A DNA stretch of 64,000 nucleotides from Paenibacillus_V sp046244365. GTDB taxonomy: Bacteria > Bacillota > Bacilli > Paenibacillales > NBRC-103111. Positions within the stretch are counted from its first letter, which is position 1, and every line of letters begins with the position of its first letter. The stretch spans positions 1,612,001-1,676,000 of the forward strand of contig NZ_CP176395.1 in the NCBI RefSeq assembly GCF_046244365.1. The letters are read 5' to 3'. Below, one piece after another: positions 8,689 to 18,162 of the stretch. Both the position numbers and the translations under genes were made by a program. Below the pieces are notes generated by a model that saw only the letters and a program-made list of their open reading frames with translations, did no database searches and had not been told where the DNA came from.

Positions 8689-11016
8689 TCAAGAAAGAAC
8701 TACGATTTCTACAACGTCTTTCTTCCGTTCATCTTCCTCGGCAATCAGCCGAACTGTACGCATGTTTTGATCGTAACCCCAGCCTTCTCCCTCGACGCCG
8801 CAAGAGGCATCGTCCTGATTACTCTTCTCCGCTCGTTCCGGCAGCTTCGCCCCGTTGATTTCCACGCTGACGGGCTTCCTATCCGAATGGATCAGGATGT
8901 CGTAGCTGCGTTTCGCCGGCATTCCCTCGTACATTCCGGTTCGCGGACTTATTCGCAGGACGACGGCATTCTGTTGTTGTCGGCATTCGATACGCGTCTC
9001 GGCAACGTTCCCCTCCTCATACAGAAAAGTCGTCCCGTCGTCCTCATACAGCGTAAAGTTGCTGTCGCCATGCGGGTAAACATGCACCCCTATACGTTCA
9101 ACGGACTTCTCTCCAACGTAGTCCATTTCGGGCCATTCGGGGATGATCGCTCCGGCGCGAACGAACAAAGCACCTCCCGCATAAGCGGGAATGTTGCAGG
9201 CGACGGTTTGCGGGCCCGTGTACCGCTCCTTCGTCCAATAATCGATCCACTCGCCTTCCGGCAAATAGACTTGGTCCGTAAAAGCGGCGACGAGGAAGGA
9301 ATCGCCGAACATATACTGTTCGAGCAGGTCGTCAGACTTCGGATCGTTCGGATACGCGAGCGGCATAGCACGGACAATCGGCATTCCCGTACGAGCGGCA
9401 ACATGCGCTGCGGAATAAATGTACGGCAGAAGGCGATACCGCAACTTCGCGTACATCTTGAACATAGCCAGCATCTTCTTATCCAGCAACCACGGATGGC
9501 GCCAGTAGGCCCAGCTATTCACCTGCGACCATGGCTGCAAAAACCCGAAGTGGAGACCGGCCGGAGTAAACACCTCCATATCGCAGCTTGTATTGGCATG
9601 TCCGGACAACCCGTGATTCAGCAGCGATACGAGCGGCTTCGGCCCTCCGCCGGTGTCCCCTGCCCAAGTGGCCGCATATTGCTGGATGCCTGCAAATCCG
9701 CCTGCCGTATAAATCATCGGTCTGCGTCCCGTCTGCTCCTTAAAGCCGTGATGCATCTGCTTAGCGAGCAAAATCGGATACAGATTGTGCATTTCTTCGT
9801 CGATCATTCCATTGCCCCAAAGCCGGTCGGGGTGGTCGAGAACTTGCTGGGCGCCGTCCAGCTTGAACGCGGAAACGCCCTGCCTCACAAACTTGCTTAA
9901 ATGCGTGTACCACGCCTCGTCGCGCTTCGTGACCCTATCCATATAGATGGGGTGCTGTAGCTTCGTATCTTGTTCATAATCGTCCGGATGCGCTCCTTGG
10001 AAGCCGTCTCCCTCCCCGCTCAAGCCGCCATCGACATTTTCTTTCTCCCGGATTAGCTGCTCTTCATGCAAACTCATGTCGTAGTCGGCGCATAGCCACA
10101 AACTCATTTTAAAGCCGAGTCGTTCCAATGCGCCGAAGAAAGTGGCAGGTCCGCCGTCCGGCATCCACTGCGGAATCGCAAACCTCTCCGGATGCCAGTT
10201 CTTATTCACCGAATAATCGTAATGTTTTTCCATCCAGCCCGGTTCCAGTCCGATCAAGTCGCAAGGGATGCCTTCACGGCGAAAGTTCAGCGCATCGTCG
10301 ATCATCTCTCTCGCATTGGCCTGTTCATTGCACACGAAAGTAAGGCCGTATGCCCAGATCGGGAGAACCTGCGGCTTGCCGGCGACGGACGTGTAGCTTT
10401 GAAGCAGATCGGCAAGCGTTTCCCCCGCGAACAAGAAATAGTCCAGTTCGCCGCGGCCGCCCCAAAATCGCAGCCGATCATTCACCGCGCTGCCGACATC
10501 TACGGCGTGTCGCCATGTCGTGTTAATAAGGAGCCCCCATCCTTTGCTGCTCATAAGAAACGGAATCGGAGCATAAGCTTTCACATTCGCCACCCACATG
10601 TTCGCCCGATGACCGCGTTTTTGAATTCGTTCACGCGTTTCGTCGCCCAAACCGTACACCCGCTCCTGTTCGGCCAGCAGAAATTCCGCGCCGAACCCCC
10701 GCTGCGGATCGGACCACGCCGGTATCGCATGGCGTGTCAGCATTTCGCCTCGTGCATTCATAAGTTCGATGCGGCCGCTGCTTTTCTCCACTCGAAGCTG
10801 CGCTCGTTCCGTACGGATGTCCAGCACATCCTCCCGGTCGTTAACCGTACAAACGGCATCCCTTTGCCCGCTATCCAATATGCCGTAACGGATCAGCGCG
10901 GGTTCGCGGAAATCGTCGGCCGCACTTAAGCGGATGCGGAACGTATCCGGCGCAACAACTTGAATGCGCATATGCCCGCCGCCTTGCAATGTAATGTTCA
11001 GAAATTTATTATCCAC
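8689..11016 (-). CDS. Glycoside hydrolase family 31 (alpha-glucosidase/alpha-xylosidase type)
   Basis: This 775-aa cytoplasmic-type protein has no signal peptide. The start is GTG at 11016, placed after GGAGAAGAGGTG; the frame is open further upstream, but homology with the divergent paralogue begins here. It has the N-terminal beta-sandwich, the (beta/alpha)8 barrel and the C-terminal beta domains of GH31. The nucleophile is D387 in FKLDGA and the acid/base is D454 in WAGDTGGG, both intact. It should release alpha-linked glucose or xylose from imported oligosaccharides. It is transcribed divergently from a paralogue fused to an AraC domain, across a 168-bp shared promoter region, and is the obvious regulatory target of that protein. 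Confidence 0.93.
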   Translation of the reverse strand: MDNKFLNITLQGGGHMRIQVVAPDTFRIRLSAADDFREPALIRYGILDSGQRDAVCTVNDREDVLDIRTERAQLRVEKSSGRIELMNARGEMLTRHAIPAWSDPQRGFGAEFLLAEQERVYGLGDETRERIQKRGHRANMWVANVKAYAPIPFLMSSKGWGLLINTTWRHAVDVGSAVNDRLRFWGGRGELDYFLFAGETLADLLQSYTSVAGKPQVLPIWAYGLTFVCNEQANAREMIDDALNFRREGIPCDLIGLEPGWMEKHYDYSVNKNWHPERFAIPQWMPDGGPATFFGALERLGFKMSLWLCADYDMSLHEEQLIREKENVDGGLSGEGDGFQGAHPDDYEQDTKLQHPIYMDRVTKRDEAWYTHLSKFVRQGVSAFKLDGAQQVLDHPDRLWGNGMIDEEMHNLYPILLAKQMHHGFKEQTGRRPMIYTAGGFAGIQQYAATWAGDTGGGPKPLVSLLNHGLSGHANTSCDMEVFTPAGLHFGFLQPWSQVNSWAYWRHPWLLDKKMLAMFKMYAKLRYRLLPYIYSAAHVAARTGMPIVRAMPLAYPNDPKSDDLLEQYMFGDSFLVAAFTDQVYLPEGEWIDYWTKERYTGPQTVACNIPAYAGGALFVRAGAIIPEWPEMDYVGEKSVERIGVHVYPHGDSNFTLYEDDGTTFLYEEGNVAETRIECRQQQNAVVLRISPRTGMYEGMPAKRSYDILIHSDRKPVSVEINGAKLPERAEKSNQDDASCGVEGEGWGYDQNMRTVRLIAEEDERKKDVVEIVVLS

Positions 11017-11184
11017 GCTTACACCTCTTCTCCGGGTTATGTGCCTGTTTCGGCTTTGCCTTATTGCTTTCCCTGCTTTCGTGGAATTACAATCATTATA
11101 TATGGGATCGCATACACTTCGTAGGACGATCGATTGCAACCAATAGTCTATCGATGACTGTTTTGGAGAAGGAGGCATAGCGAG
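11017..11184. promoter_or_regulatory. Divergent promoter region between the two GH31 paralogues
   Basis: This 168-bp gap must carry both promoters. TACAAT (11089-11094) and TATATAAT-like sequence on the other strand (around 11094-11103) could serve as -10 elements. ATCGAT occurs at 11129-11134 and again at 11150-11155, exactly 21 bp apart. That is the two-helical-turn spacing typical of direct half-sites bound by AraC-family proteins, so it is a candidate operator for the fused regulator. The motif is only 6 bp and palindromic, so chance remains possible. Confidence 0.45.
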
Positions 11185-14106
11185 TTGTACGCAAAATCGA
11201 ACGGTATCGTATTTGAAATTGCCAGTGGCGGATATTTGCGCGTAGATTCGGTATCCCCCGGTACGCTGCGGATTCGCCTTCATGAAACGGACGACTTTCC
11301 GGAAACCGCCCTCGAACGCTACGGAATCGTCTTACATCGCAGCTCGTGCGACTACGCGCTCGAATACGACGGTCTTACTTGCACAATCCGAACGGACAAA
11401 GCGGCGCTTACTGTCGATACGCGAAACGGCTGTCTTTCTTTGTGCAATGAACGCGGCGAAATGCTGACGTGCCAAGCCGAACGCCCCTGGTCCGATGCCG
11501 CCCAAGGATTCGGAGCTCATTTCATGCTGGTGGACGGGGAGCGGATATATGGGCTCGGCGATGTGAAGAGAGATCGTATTCAGCACCGGGGACATCGCGC
11601 CGAGATGCGGATCGAGAATGTGCACCGCTACGCCCCCGTTCCATTTATGATGAGCAGCCGCCGATGGGGGCTTTTCATAAACACGACTTGGTATCACGAG
11701 ATCGATATCGGTCATGCGGAGCGCGACTTGTTGACATTCCAAGGGACCGGCGGGATGCTGGACTTCTTCCTGTTTGTCGGCGACTCCTATGCAGAGTTGC
11801 TGAATCGCTATACCGACGTGGTCGGAAAGCCGGTATTGCTGCCCGTTTGGGCTTATGGCCTGACTTACGTATGCCACCAACAAGTCAATGCGCGCGAGAT
11901 GGTGGACGATGCGCTCAATTTCCGCCGGGCGGGTATTCCCTGCGATATGATCGGGCTCGAACCGGGCTGGATGGAAAAAAATAACCATTATTCGGTGGAT
12001 AAGAACTGGCATCCGGAACGATTTACCCTCCCCCCTTACTCCAAAAAATCCGATACGTTTATCGGCGCGCTGGAAAAGCTCAGCTTTAAGCTTAGCTTAT
12101 GGCTGACCTGCAGGCATGACTTGAGCATAGAGGAAGAACGTTTGGCGTTGTCGGAGTCGGCTTCGAGCGCAAACCCGACGCTTACCGAAGCGCCCTGGTA
12201 CGATCATTTGCGGAAGTTTGTCGATCAAGGCGTGAGCGCATTCAAGCTGAGCGGTGCGCCCTTCGGGCTGGAAACGTCCGGACGAAGGTGGGGCAACGGG
12301 ATGAGCGACGATGAGATGCACAATCTGTATCCGATTTTGTTCGCCAAGCAGCTGCACCTGGGGTATAAAGAGCAGACGGGTCTGCGGTCGATGATCTATA
12401 TGGCCAACGGGTACACCGGTATGCAAAGATACGCCGCCACATGGGCCGGAACGTCCGAACAGCAGCCGGCTCTCGTCTCCATGCTCAATCACGGAATGTC
12501 CGGTCATGTCCATACTACCGACGACATGGACGTCTCTACTCCGGAGGGCATCCACTTCGGTTTTTTGCAGCCGTGGTCGCAGGTGAACAGTTGGGCTTAC
12601 TGGCGCCATCCTTGCTTGTTGGAACATGACCTGCTGCAAACTTTCCGAACGTATGCCAAATTGCGCTACAGTCTGCTGCCCTACATTTATTCGGCCGCTC
12701 ACAACGCTGCCCGCACCGGTATGCCGATCCTTCGCGCCATGCCATTGGCATTTCCCGATGATCCGCATTCGGACGAGCTGCTGCATCAGTATATGTTCGG
12801 GGATTCGCTTCTCGTAGCCGCATATACCCGTGCCGTTTATTTGCCGGAAGGCGTCTGGATCGACTATTGGACCGGCGCACGGCATAGGGGGCCGAAACAG
12901 TTGGAATATGCGGCAGTTGCGCCGGCCGGTGGACCTCTGTTCGTCAAAGCCGGCGCCATCATCCCCGTTTGGCCAGAGCAGAGCCATATCGGGCTGAAGC
13001 AGCCGGAGATCATCGGTCTCCACCTGTACCCGTACGGTGAAAGCGAATATGTTCTTATGGAAGACGATGGGGTGACTTACGGGTATTTGGAGCATCGGAT
13101 CGCCGAAACGAAAATAAGTTGCCGGACGACGGATAAACGAACCACGGTTCAGATCGGTACCCGGAAGGGTCACTATGAGGGAATGCCGTGCAGACGCGGC
13201 TACGATGTATACATTCATGTTCCGGCCAAGCCGCTGCAAGTTACGGTAGACGGAAGCTTGGCCGAGGAAACGGTCCATCCGCCGGAAACCGGTTCGGCGC
13301 GCAACGGCTGGTATTTTGACCGGTCATCCCGGATCGTTCGCCTCCGACTTGGCGCACAAGAGCATGCGGATAAACTGGAGGACGTGACGATCGAAGTATG
13401 CTACGACGCCACTTTTCACCGAGAGAGCCAGGCGAGGCATTTACGTCACGATACACCCGATTCGACCGGAACGAACATGCATTGGGAGACGGAACTGGAA
13501 ATCGGTCTGGAGACGGGGGATCGCGCCAAGGCGTTTGCGGCGCTCGAGGAATGGTGGGTCGAACGGATCGAGCGGATTCCGAACCTGGACGAAGCACGCG
13601 TAAACATGCTTATTATTTGCGGATTGTTCGTTCGCGTCTGCAATCGCCAAGGATGGAACGTACAGACCGTACTCGACGGCGTATACGACGCTTTCGTAAA
13701 TATACAAACCGTTTTCAAGAAAGAACATGGTTATGACCTCATGCGGCGAGCGGTCCAACAGGTTATCGATTACCGGCGTTCCGCCAAAATGTCCGATATC
13801 CACCCGCTGATCAAACAAATAACCGATATCGTGGAAAAAGAGATCGACGGCAATATGACGCTTCACACGATGGCCGATCGGCTGCACGTCAACTCCTCCC
13901 ACTTGAGCCGGATGTTCAAGAAAGCCGTCGGGCAATCGTTCACCGATTACGTGATGATCCGGAAAATGGAGCGTGCCAAATCGCTGCTCGTCGCAGGCAG
14001 CAGCGTCTCGGAAGCGGCATTGCGGCTCGGCTATAAAGATACGAGTCATTTCATTCGGGTGTTTCGCAAATATTGGGGGGTAACTCCCGGCGAATTAAAA
14101 ATGTAA
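11185..14106 (+). CDS. Catalytically dead GH31 domain fused to an AraC-family DNA-binding domain
   Basis: One continuous 973-codon frame starts with TTG at 11185 behind GGAGAAGGAGG. Residues 1 to about 740 align along the whole length with the divergent GH31 enzyme (shared GLEPGWMEK, FLQPWSQVNSWAYWRHP, RTGMPI, VYLPEG). The nucleophile position is Ser356 (FKLSGA instead of FKLDGA), and the acid/base position is Thr423 (WAGTSEQQ instead of WAGDTGGG). The loop between the two is also shortened. A helical linker (about 745-868) leads to a full AraC double helix-turn-helix (869-973: LHTMADRLHVNSSHLSRMFK ... DTSHFIRVFRKYWGVTPGE). The likely role is a one-component regulator that binds a sugar in the old active site and controls the divergent GH31 gene. 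Loss of catalysis is read from sequence; the sensing role is inferred. Confidence 0.9.
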   Translation: MYAKSNGIVFEIASGGYLRVDSVSPGTLRIRLHETDDFPETALERYGIVLHRSSCDYALEYDGLTCTIRTDKAALTVDTRNGCLSLCNERGEMLTCQAERPWSDAAQGFGAHFMLVDGERIYGLGDVKRDRIQHRGHRAEMRIENVHRYAPVPFMMSSRRWGLFINTTWYHEIDIGHAERDLLTFQGTGGMLDFFLFVGDSYAELLNRYTDVVGKPVLLPVWAYGLTYVCHQQVNAREMVDDALNFRRAGIPCDMIGLEPGWMEKNNHYSVDKNWHPERFTLPPYSKKSDTFIGALEKLSFKLSLWLTCRHDLSIEEERLALSESASSANPTLTEAPWYDHLRKFVDQGVSAFKLSGAPFGLETSGRRWGNGMSDDEMHNLYPILFAKQLHLGYKEQTGLRSMIYMANGYTGMQRYAATWAGTSEQQPALVSMLNHGMSGHVHTTDDMDVSTPEGIHFGFLQPWSQVNSWAYWRHPCLLEHDLLQTFRTYAKLRYSLLPYIYSAAHNAARTGMPILRAMPLAFPDDPHSDELLHQYMFGDSLLVAAYTRAVYLPEGVWIDYWTGARHRGPKQLEYAAVAPAGGPLFVKAGAIIPVWPEQSHIGLKQPEIIGLHLYPYGESEYVLMEDDGVTYGYLEHRIAETKISCRTTDKRTTVQIGTRKGHYEGMPCRRGYDVYIHVPAKPLQVTVDGSLAEETVHPPETGSARNGWYFDRSSRIVRLRLGAQEHADKLEDVTIEVCYDATFHRESQARHLRHDTPDSTGTNMHWETELEIGLETGDRAKAFAALEEWWVERIERIPNLDEARVNMLIICGLFVRVCNRQGWNVQTVLDGVYDAFVNIQTVFKKEHGYDLMRRAVQQVIDYRRSAKMSDIHPLIKQITDIVEKEIDGNMTLHTMADRLHVNSSHLSRMFKKAVGQSFTDYVMIRKMERAKSLLVAGSSVSEAALRLGYKDTSHFIRVFRKYWGVTPGELKM

Positions 14107-14178
14107 TGAAACCCACAAAGTGAAGCCCTTTCTTCGAAACTGATTCCAATTACTTTGCGGGGGCCCCGAATATATGTG

Positions 14179-14213
14179 CAAAAAAACCGACACGGTCATC
14201 GCCGGGGCGGTTT
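14179..14213 (-). terminator. Terminator of the minus-strand isomerase remnant
   Basis: AAACCG (14184-14189) and CGGTTT (14208-14213) pair with an inner CGG/CCG stem around TCATCG. On the minus strand a run of T follows. It closely resembles the hairpin after the GH31 enzyme gene at 8642. Confidence 0.75.
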
Positions 14214-14250
14214 CCTTGCCGATTCGATGGCTACGCGGAAACGGTGTTCC

Positions 14251-15046
14251 TTACGCCAGCCCGGCGGCCGCGTATACGTTGCGGTAAGCGTCGGCGGAGC
14301 GCCGGAGCAGCTCTTCGCTGGTTTGGGCCGGCGCTTGCCGCGTCAAAAATTCTTGCGCGACCACGCCTTTGTAGCCGATCTGGCTGATCGCCTTCAGGAA
14401 GGAGGCGAGATCAATCGCGCCTTCGCCCGGATACAGCCGGTCGTTGTCGAGCACGTCTTCGACCGGGATCGGCTTGGCGTCGTTAATATGCACATGCACG
14501 ATCTGCTCCGGCTTAAGCGCGAGCAGGTCCTCGACTGTGCCGTCCGTCGTGTACCAATGGTACGCGTCCAAGAGCAGCCCGACGTTCGGCTCGCCGATCG
14601 CGGCGATCCAGTCGAGTGTTTCGCCCATCGTCCAGATGAACGGGTTTTTCCAGGCCGCGCAATTGATACGGGCCGACGAATTCAAGGCCGAGACGGATGC
14701 CGAAGGCGCCGAGAATTTGCGCGCAGGTCCGCAGCCGCCGTGTGGCGATGGCCATGAAATGCGCCGCCTTGTAGTCGGTCGCAGGCAAAATGTACGTGCA
14801 GCAAGCCGTACAGCCTAATTTTGCCGTCACCTCCGCGTCGCGGGCAAATCCGGCGATGTCCGCGAGAAAACGCTCCTCGGACTGCCGCCATTCGACGGAC
14901 AAGCTGATTGAGCCGATCCGTATGCCATTTTCTGCAAGGAAAGCTTTCGCCCCATCCTCGCCCCGCTCCTCGATCTGAAGCGCGTACGGATGGATGTCGA
15001 GCTGATCCGCAAGATGCACGAAATAGCCGTCGAGTACGATACCAAA
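14251..15046 (-). pseudogene. Sugar phosphate isomerase/epimerase, frameshifted and 5'-truncated
   Basis: Two adjacent minus-strand frames together give one TIM-barrel (xylose-isomerase-like) protein. The upstream piece (down to about 14660) ends in LGLEFVGP. The downstream piece resumes as WKNPFIWTMGETLDWI and keeps LLDAYHWY, HVHINDAKP and the end AQEFLTRQAP. A frame change near 14650-14675 separates them. The 5' end stops at an in-frame TGA (15047-15049), where sequence of an IS4-type element begins, so the N-terminus has been lost. The gene kept its terminator. It would have isomerised a sugar in the cytoplasm. The complete relative at 24732 may have made it redundant. Confidence 0.8.
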
Positions 15047-15054
15047 TCAGCGCT

Positions 15055-15827
15055 TCAACATCGGGGATGAGCCTTGACCTCTTTGGTTTGTTTTTTGGTG
15101 AGTGTCAGATGAACGACAATATCAAACTCTCCGCTAGAGGGCAAATGCAAGCCCGAAAGAATACCATTGGAATCCAAATCCTTTACCCGTATGACGTAGT
15201 TCCACCCTTTGCGTTCAATATGCGCGAAATTGTTGTAACTTTCATAACCTCTATCTGCGGTAACAATGGTTTCCCTTTGATGGGGGAACGGTCAACCATA
15301 TCTGCCAGTGCCCTTCCCTCGTTGCACAACCTTCGTGGCTGAACAATGGCATCCACGTAAAGTCTGTTGCACAAGTCATAGGCTGCGTTCAAATGCAGAA
15401 GGTTATAGCCTTTCGTGTTCGGTTGACTTTGAAAATAGGTGTCCGTGTCCGCAGAGTCCGTTGCGATATGCAAATCCGAACCGTCAACGGCAAGTAATCG
15501 ATACCCTCGGTAGTACTTGATATCCGTATACGATTGCGTAAATTCGTGAAACAAGAATTCCACAGCAGACGGCAGGATTTTATTCCTCTGTTGGACAAAA
15601 GCAGACGTGGTTGCGGTGTTTACGTCATAGCCCTGCGATTCCAAGAGTTCCTTCTATATGCTGTTGCCGCCCATGGAGATCAGGAGTTGCATAACCGTTT
15701 CAAAGGGCAGCTTTTTCTTTCGGGTAAAATCTTTTTCAGGGTTTTTGACATAAGGTGCTAGTGCGGCTGACATTTCTCGTATGAGGGATGTCAGCGTTTC
15801 TTTTAGCGAATTCGCGTACTCATTCAT
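15055..15827 (-). pseudogene. IS4-type transposase, inactivated and truncated
   Basis: Translation would start at ATG 15827 (MNEYANSLKETL) behind GGAGG. An in-frame TAG at 15654-15656 interrupts it (GGNSI*KELLESQGYDV). Past the DDE-region motifs LLAVDGSDLHIA and YNLLHLNAAYDL, a frame change near 15268-15285 moves TADRGYESYNNF into the next frame, and the protein breaks off about 60 residues later at the junction with the isomerase remnant. The C-terminal part and any terminal inverted repeat on that side are missing. The element therefore carries three independent lesions and is a fossil. Confidence 0.85.
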
Positions 15828-15908
15828 TGGCGTAACCTCCTCGTTTTTCCAAGGGGCTTCGCCATACATTTCCATCCGCTTGTCAAGTCCTGTTTTTCTT
15901 TTTCGTGC

Positions 15909-15945
15909 AAAAAAAAGAGCGGGCTATCTTTTCGATAACCTGCTC
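15909..15945 (-). terminator. Strong minus-strand terminator
   Basis: GAGCGGGCTATC (15917-15928) pairs with GATAACCTGCTC (15934-15945) and is followed on the minus strand by eight T. It could end the importer operon 19872-16221 or mark the outer part of the IS4-type element. Confidence 0.8.
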
Positions 15946-16220
15946 TTACTCTTGATTTTTGGCCCTTTGCCTTAACTTAATGACATTGGCCATGTGCTCC
16001 CTATTTTTGTTAGAGGAGAAAATGCTCGAAGAAATGGAAAATCGAATAATACACGGGGACTGTATGTAAATCATGCCGAAGCTGCCTGATGAAAGCATAG
16101 ACATGGCTCGAATCCGTCGCACAAAATGTTGTTCTTGATGCAACCAGCCTAAATACCGGACAGCCCGCACGCTTTTGATGCTCCTTGAAATCACCCCCTT
16201 TCGTCGGCAAATGCAATCCC
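15946..16220 (-). other. Gene-free stretch, possible decayed coding sequence
   Basis: No intact gene is visible. Two overlapping minus-strand frames contain fragments such as CPVFRLVASRTTFCATDSS and YSIFHFFEHFLL, which look protein-like but do not assemble into a recognisable domain. It may be transposase debris linked to the neighbouring IS4 fossil. Confidence 0.3.
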
Positions 16221-17105
16221 TTACCCTTTCACGCTGCCCAGCACGATCCCGCTAATAAAGAAGCGCTGGAGGAACGGATATACGATCAGAACAGGCAACG
16301 CGCCAAGCACGAGCTGCGCCGCGCCGAACGTTTTGTTGGATATTTCCTTGAGCAGCTTTTGGTCGCCGACTGCCATAGAAGCCAAATCCTCTTGAACGAC
16401 CACAGTTTGCAAGTAGCTTTGCAGCGGATACTTTTCGGGCGAGTGCATATAAATAATGCCGTCGAACCACGAATTCCAATGACCGACAATCGCAAAAAGC
16501 ACAAGCGTCGCCATTGCCGGCATCGAAAGCGGCAAATAAATTTTCCAGAGCACCGTCAAATGGCTCGCCCCGTCGATAAAGGCCGACTCCTCCAACTCCT
16601 TCGGCAGCCCGCGGAAAAAGTTGAGCATCAGAATGACACTGAACACCGGCACCGCGTTAGGAATGATCAGCGCCCAGAGCGAGTTCATCAGTCCGGTGCT
16701 CTGAACGACCATGTAGGTCGGGATCAAGCCGCCGCCGAACAGGACGGTAAGGAAGAACAGCCATACGTATACGGTTCGCATCCGGAACGCTCCCGTTTCT
16801 TTGGATAACGGATAGGCGGCCAGCACGATCATCAGCATATTGACGAAAACGCCGAGCAGCACTCTTTCGACCGAGATGAGCATGGAACGAAGAAACTGCT
16901 GCTTGTTCAGCACGTATTCGTAAGCGCTCGTATTGAACTCCACCGGCCACAGCCTGACAAGCCCCGATCCGGCGGCTGAGCTTGAGCTGAACGATATCGC
17001 GAGCATTTGCACGAGAGGCAGGAGACATAGAAGCGCCAGCCCCGCTAGAAAGATATAGTTGCAGGTCAGAAACATTTTTCTGGAGAACGACGGTCTCTCT
17101 ACCAT
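16221..17105 (-). CDS. Carbohydrate ABC transporter permease, LplC type
   Basis: The 294-aa protein has six predicted membrane helices and the cytoplasmic EAA-type loop (EESAFIDGASHLTVLWKIYL) that docks the ATPase. It ends in FISGIVLGSVKG, typical of this family. ATG 17105 is chosen because GGGGAAGGGGAGA precedes it; upstream codons in frame lack a ribosome site. It is the last gene of a minus-strand operon (binding protein, LplB-type permease, this gene). A 111-bp gap with a stem-loop (around 17125-17150) separates it from the preceding permease. No ATP-binding gene is present, so a shared MsmX-like ATPase elsewhere is expected. Confidence 0.93.
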   Translation of the reverse strand: MVERPSFSRKMFLTCNYIFLAGLALLCLLPLVQMLAISFSSSSAAGSGLVRLWPVEFNTSAYEYVLNKQQFLRSMLISVERVLLGVFVNMLMIVLAAYPLSKETGAFRMRTVYVWLFFLTVLFGGGLIPTYMVVQSTGLMNSLWALIIPNAVPVFSVILMLNFFRGLPKELEESAFIDGASHLTVLWKIYLPLSMPAMATLVLFAIVGHWNSWFDGIIYMHSPEKYPLQSYLQTVVVQEDLASMAVGDQKLLKEISNKTFGAAQLVLGALPVLIVYPFLQRFFISGIVLGSVKG

Positions 17106-17216
17106 ACATTCGTCTCCCCTTCCCCAAGGATAAACGGCTTCGCCGTCCTTTGGGACGCGCGCGTTTACCGTTGAAATATAAGCACTTGATAGGTGAAACA
17201 TTTAAAATCTTATATT

Positions 17217-18113
17217 TTAAAAAATCCGGTAATTGGCAAAGCGGTAAGCCAGCCAATACGACAAGCTGATCAAAAGCAGCGAAATGACCGATTTAAACAA
17301 GCCTATTGTCGCCGCCAGACTGTACTGCGATTGCTGCAAGCCCATCCGGTATACCATCGTGTCGATAATATCGCCTGTTTCATATACTTGCGGACTGTAC
17401 AGGATAAATATTTGATCGAACCCGGCATTCAGCACACTTCCGAGACTGAGCGTCAGAAGCAGAACAATGATAGGCCGCATGCCGGGCAGCGTAATATGCC
17501 AAGTTTGCCGCAGCCGTCCCGCTCCATCCATCACAGCCGCTTCGTATAAGGACGGATTGATGCTGGTCAGCGCTGCCAGGTAAACAATCGTACTGAAGCC
17601 GAACTCCTTCCATTCGTGCGAGATCGCCATGACGAAAGGAAACCAGTTTTTGTTGCCGAGAAAATAAATCGGTTCTACGCCGAACCACGACAGCACTTGA
17701 TTGACGATCCCTTGCGACGGCGACAAAACATCGATTAAAATACCTCCCGCAATGACCCAGGACAAAAAATGCGGCAAATAAATGAGCGTCTGCACCCCGC
17801 GCTTGAACGCCGCTTTTCTTACTTCGTTCAGCAGCAGCGCCGTTGTAATAGGAACGATCTGACCGGCAATGATTTTCATGACCGCGATCACAAGCGTATT
17901 CCGAAACACCTTAAACGTATCCGGCAGGCTGAACACATAGGAAAAATTGTCCCATCCGACCCATTCCGAGCCGCGCAGGCCGAGAGTAGGAACGTAATCC
18001 TGAAACGCCATCGCGATGCCAGCCATCGGACCGTAATGATAAATGACGAGAATTAACAGTCCCGGCAGGATCATCAGATGCAGGGGCAGCTCTTTTTTGA
18101 AATGTCTAATCAT
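17217..18113 (-). CDS. Carbohydrate ABC transporter permease, LplB type
   Basis: The 298-aa protein has six membrane helices with the LplB-type beginning (HLMILPGLLILVIYHYGPM) and the EAA loop (SLYEAAVMDGAGRLRQTWHI). It pairs with the LplC-type permease downstream and the lipoprotein upstream (50 bp away) as one importer. The substrate is probably an oligosaccharide; a divergent AraC sensor across the intergenic region at 19873 is the likely regulator. Confidence 0.94.
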   Translation of the reverse strand: MIRHFKKELPLHLMILPGLLILVIYHYGPMAGIAMAFQDYVPTLGLRGSEWVGWDNFSYVFSLPDTFKVFRNTLVIAVMKIIAGQIVPITTALLLNEVRKAAFKRGVQTLIYLPHFLSWVIAGGILIDVLSPSQGIVNQVLSWFGVEPIYFLGNKNWFPFVMAISHEWKEFGFSTIVYLAALTSINPSLYEAAVMDGAGRLRQTWHITLPGMRPIIVLLLTLSLGSVLNAGFDQIFILYSPQVYETGDIIDTMVYRMGLQQSQYSLAATIGLFKSVISLLLISLSYWLAYRFANYRIF

Positions 18114-18162
18114 AGTTCGATCCTCCGTTCAGGCGGGAAGAAGGGAGACAAGCTCCCTTCCG

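Noticed and set aside
8617..9900. 427-codon open frame on the plus strand
   Set aside because: Antisense to the GH31 enzyme gene; composition-driven and without domain or ribosome site.
10964..11283. Longer N-terminus of the GH31 enzyme (89 extra codons)
   Set aside because: The extension crosses the divergent promoter and the start of the paralogue, is not protein-like, and homology to the paralogue begins at GTG 11016.
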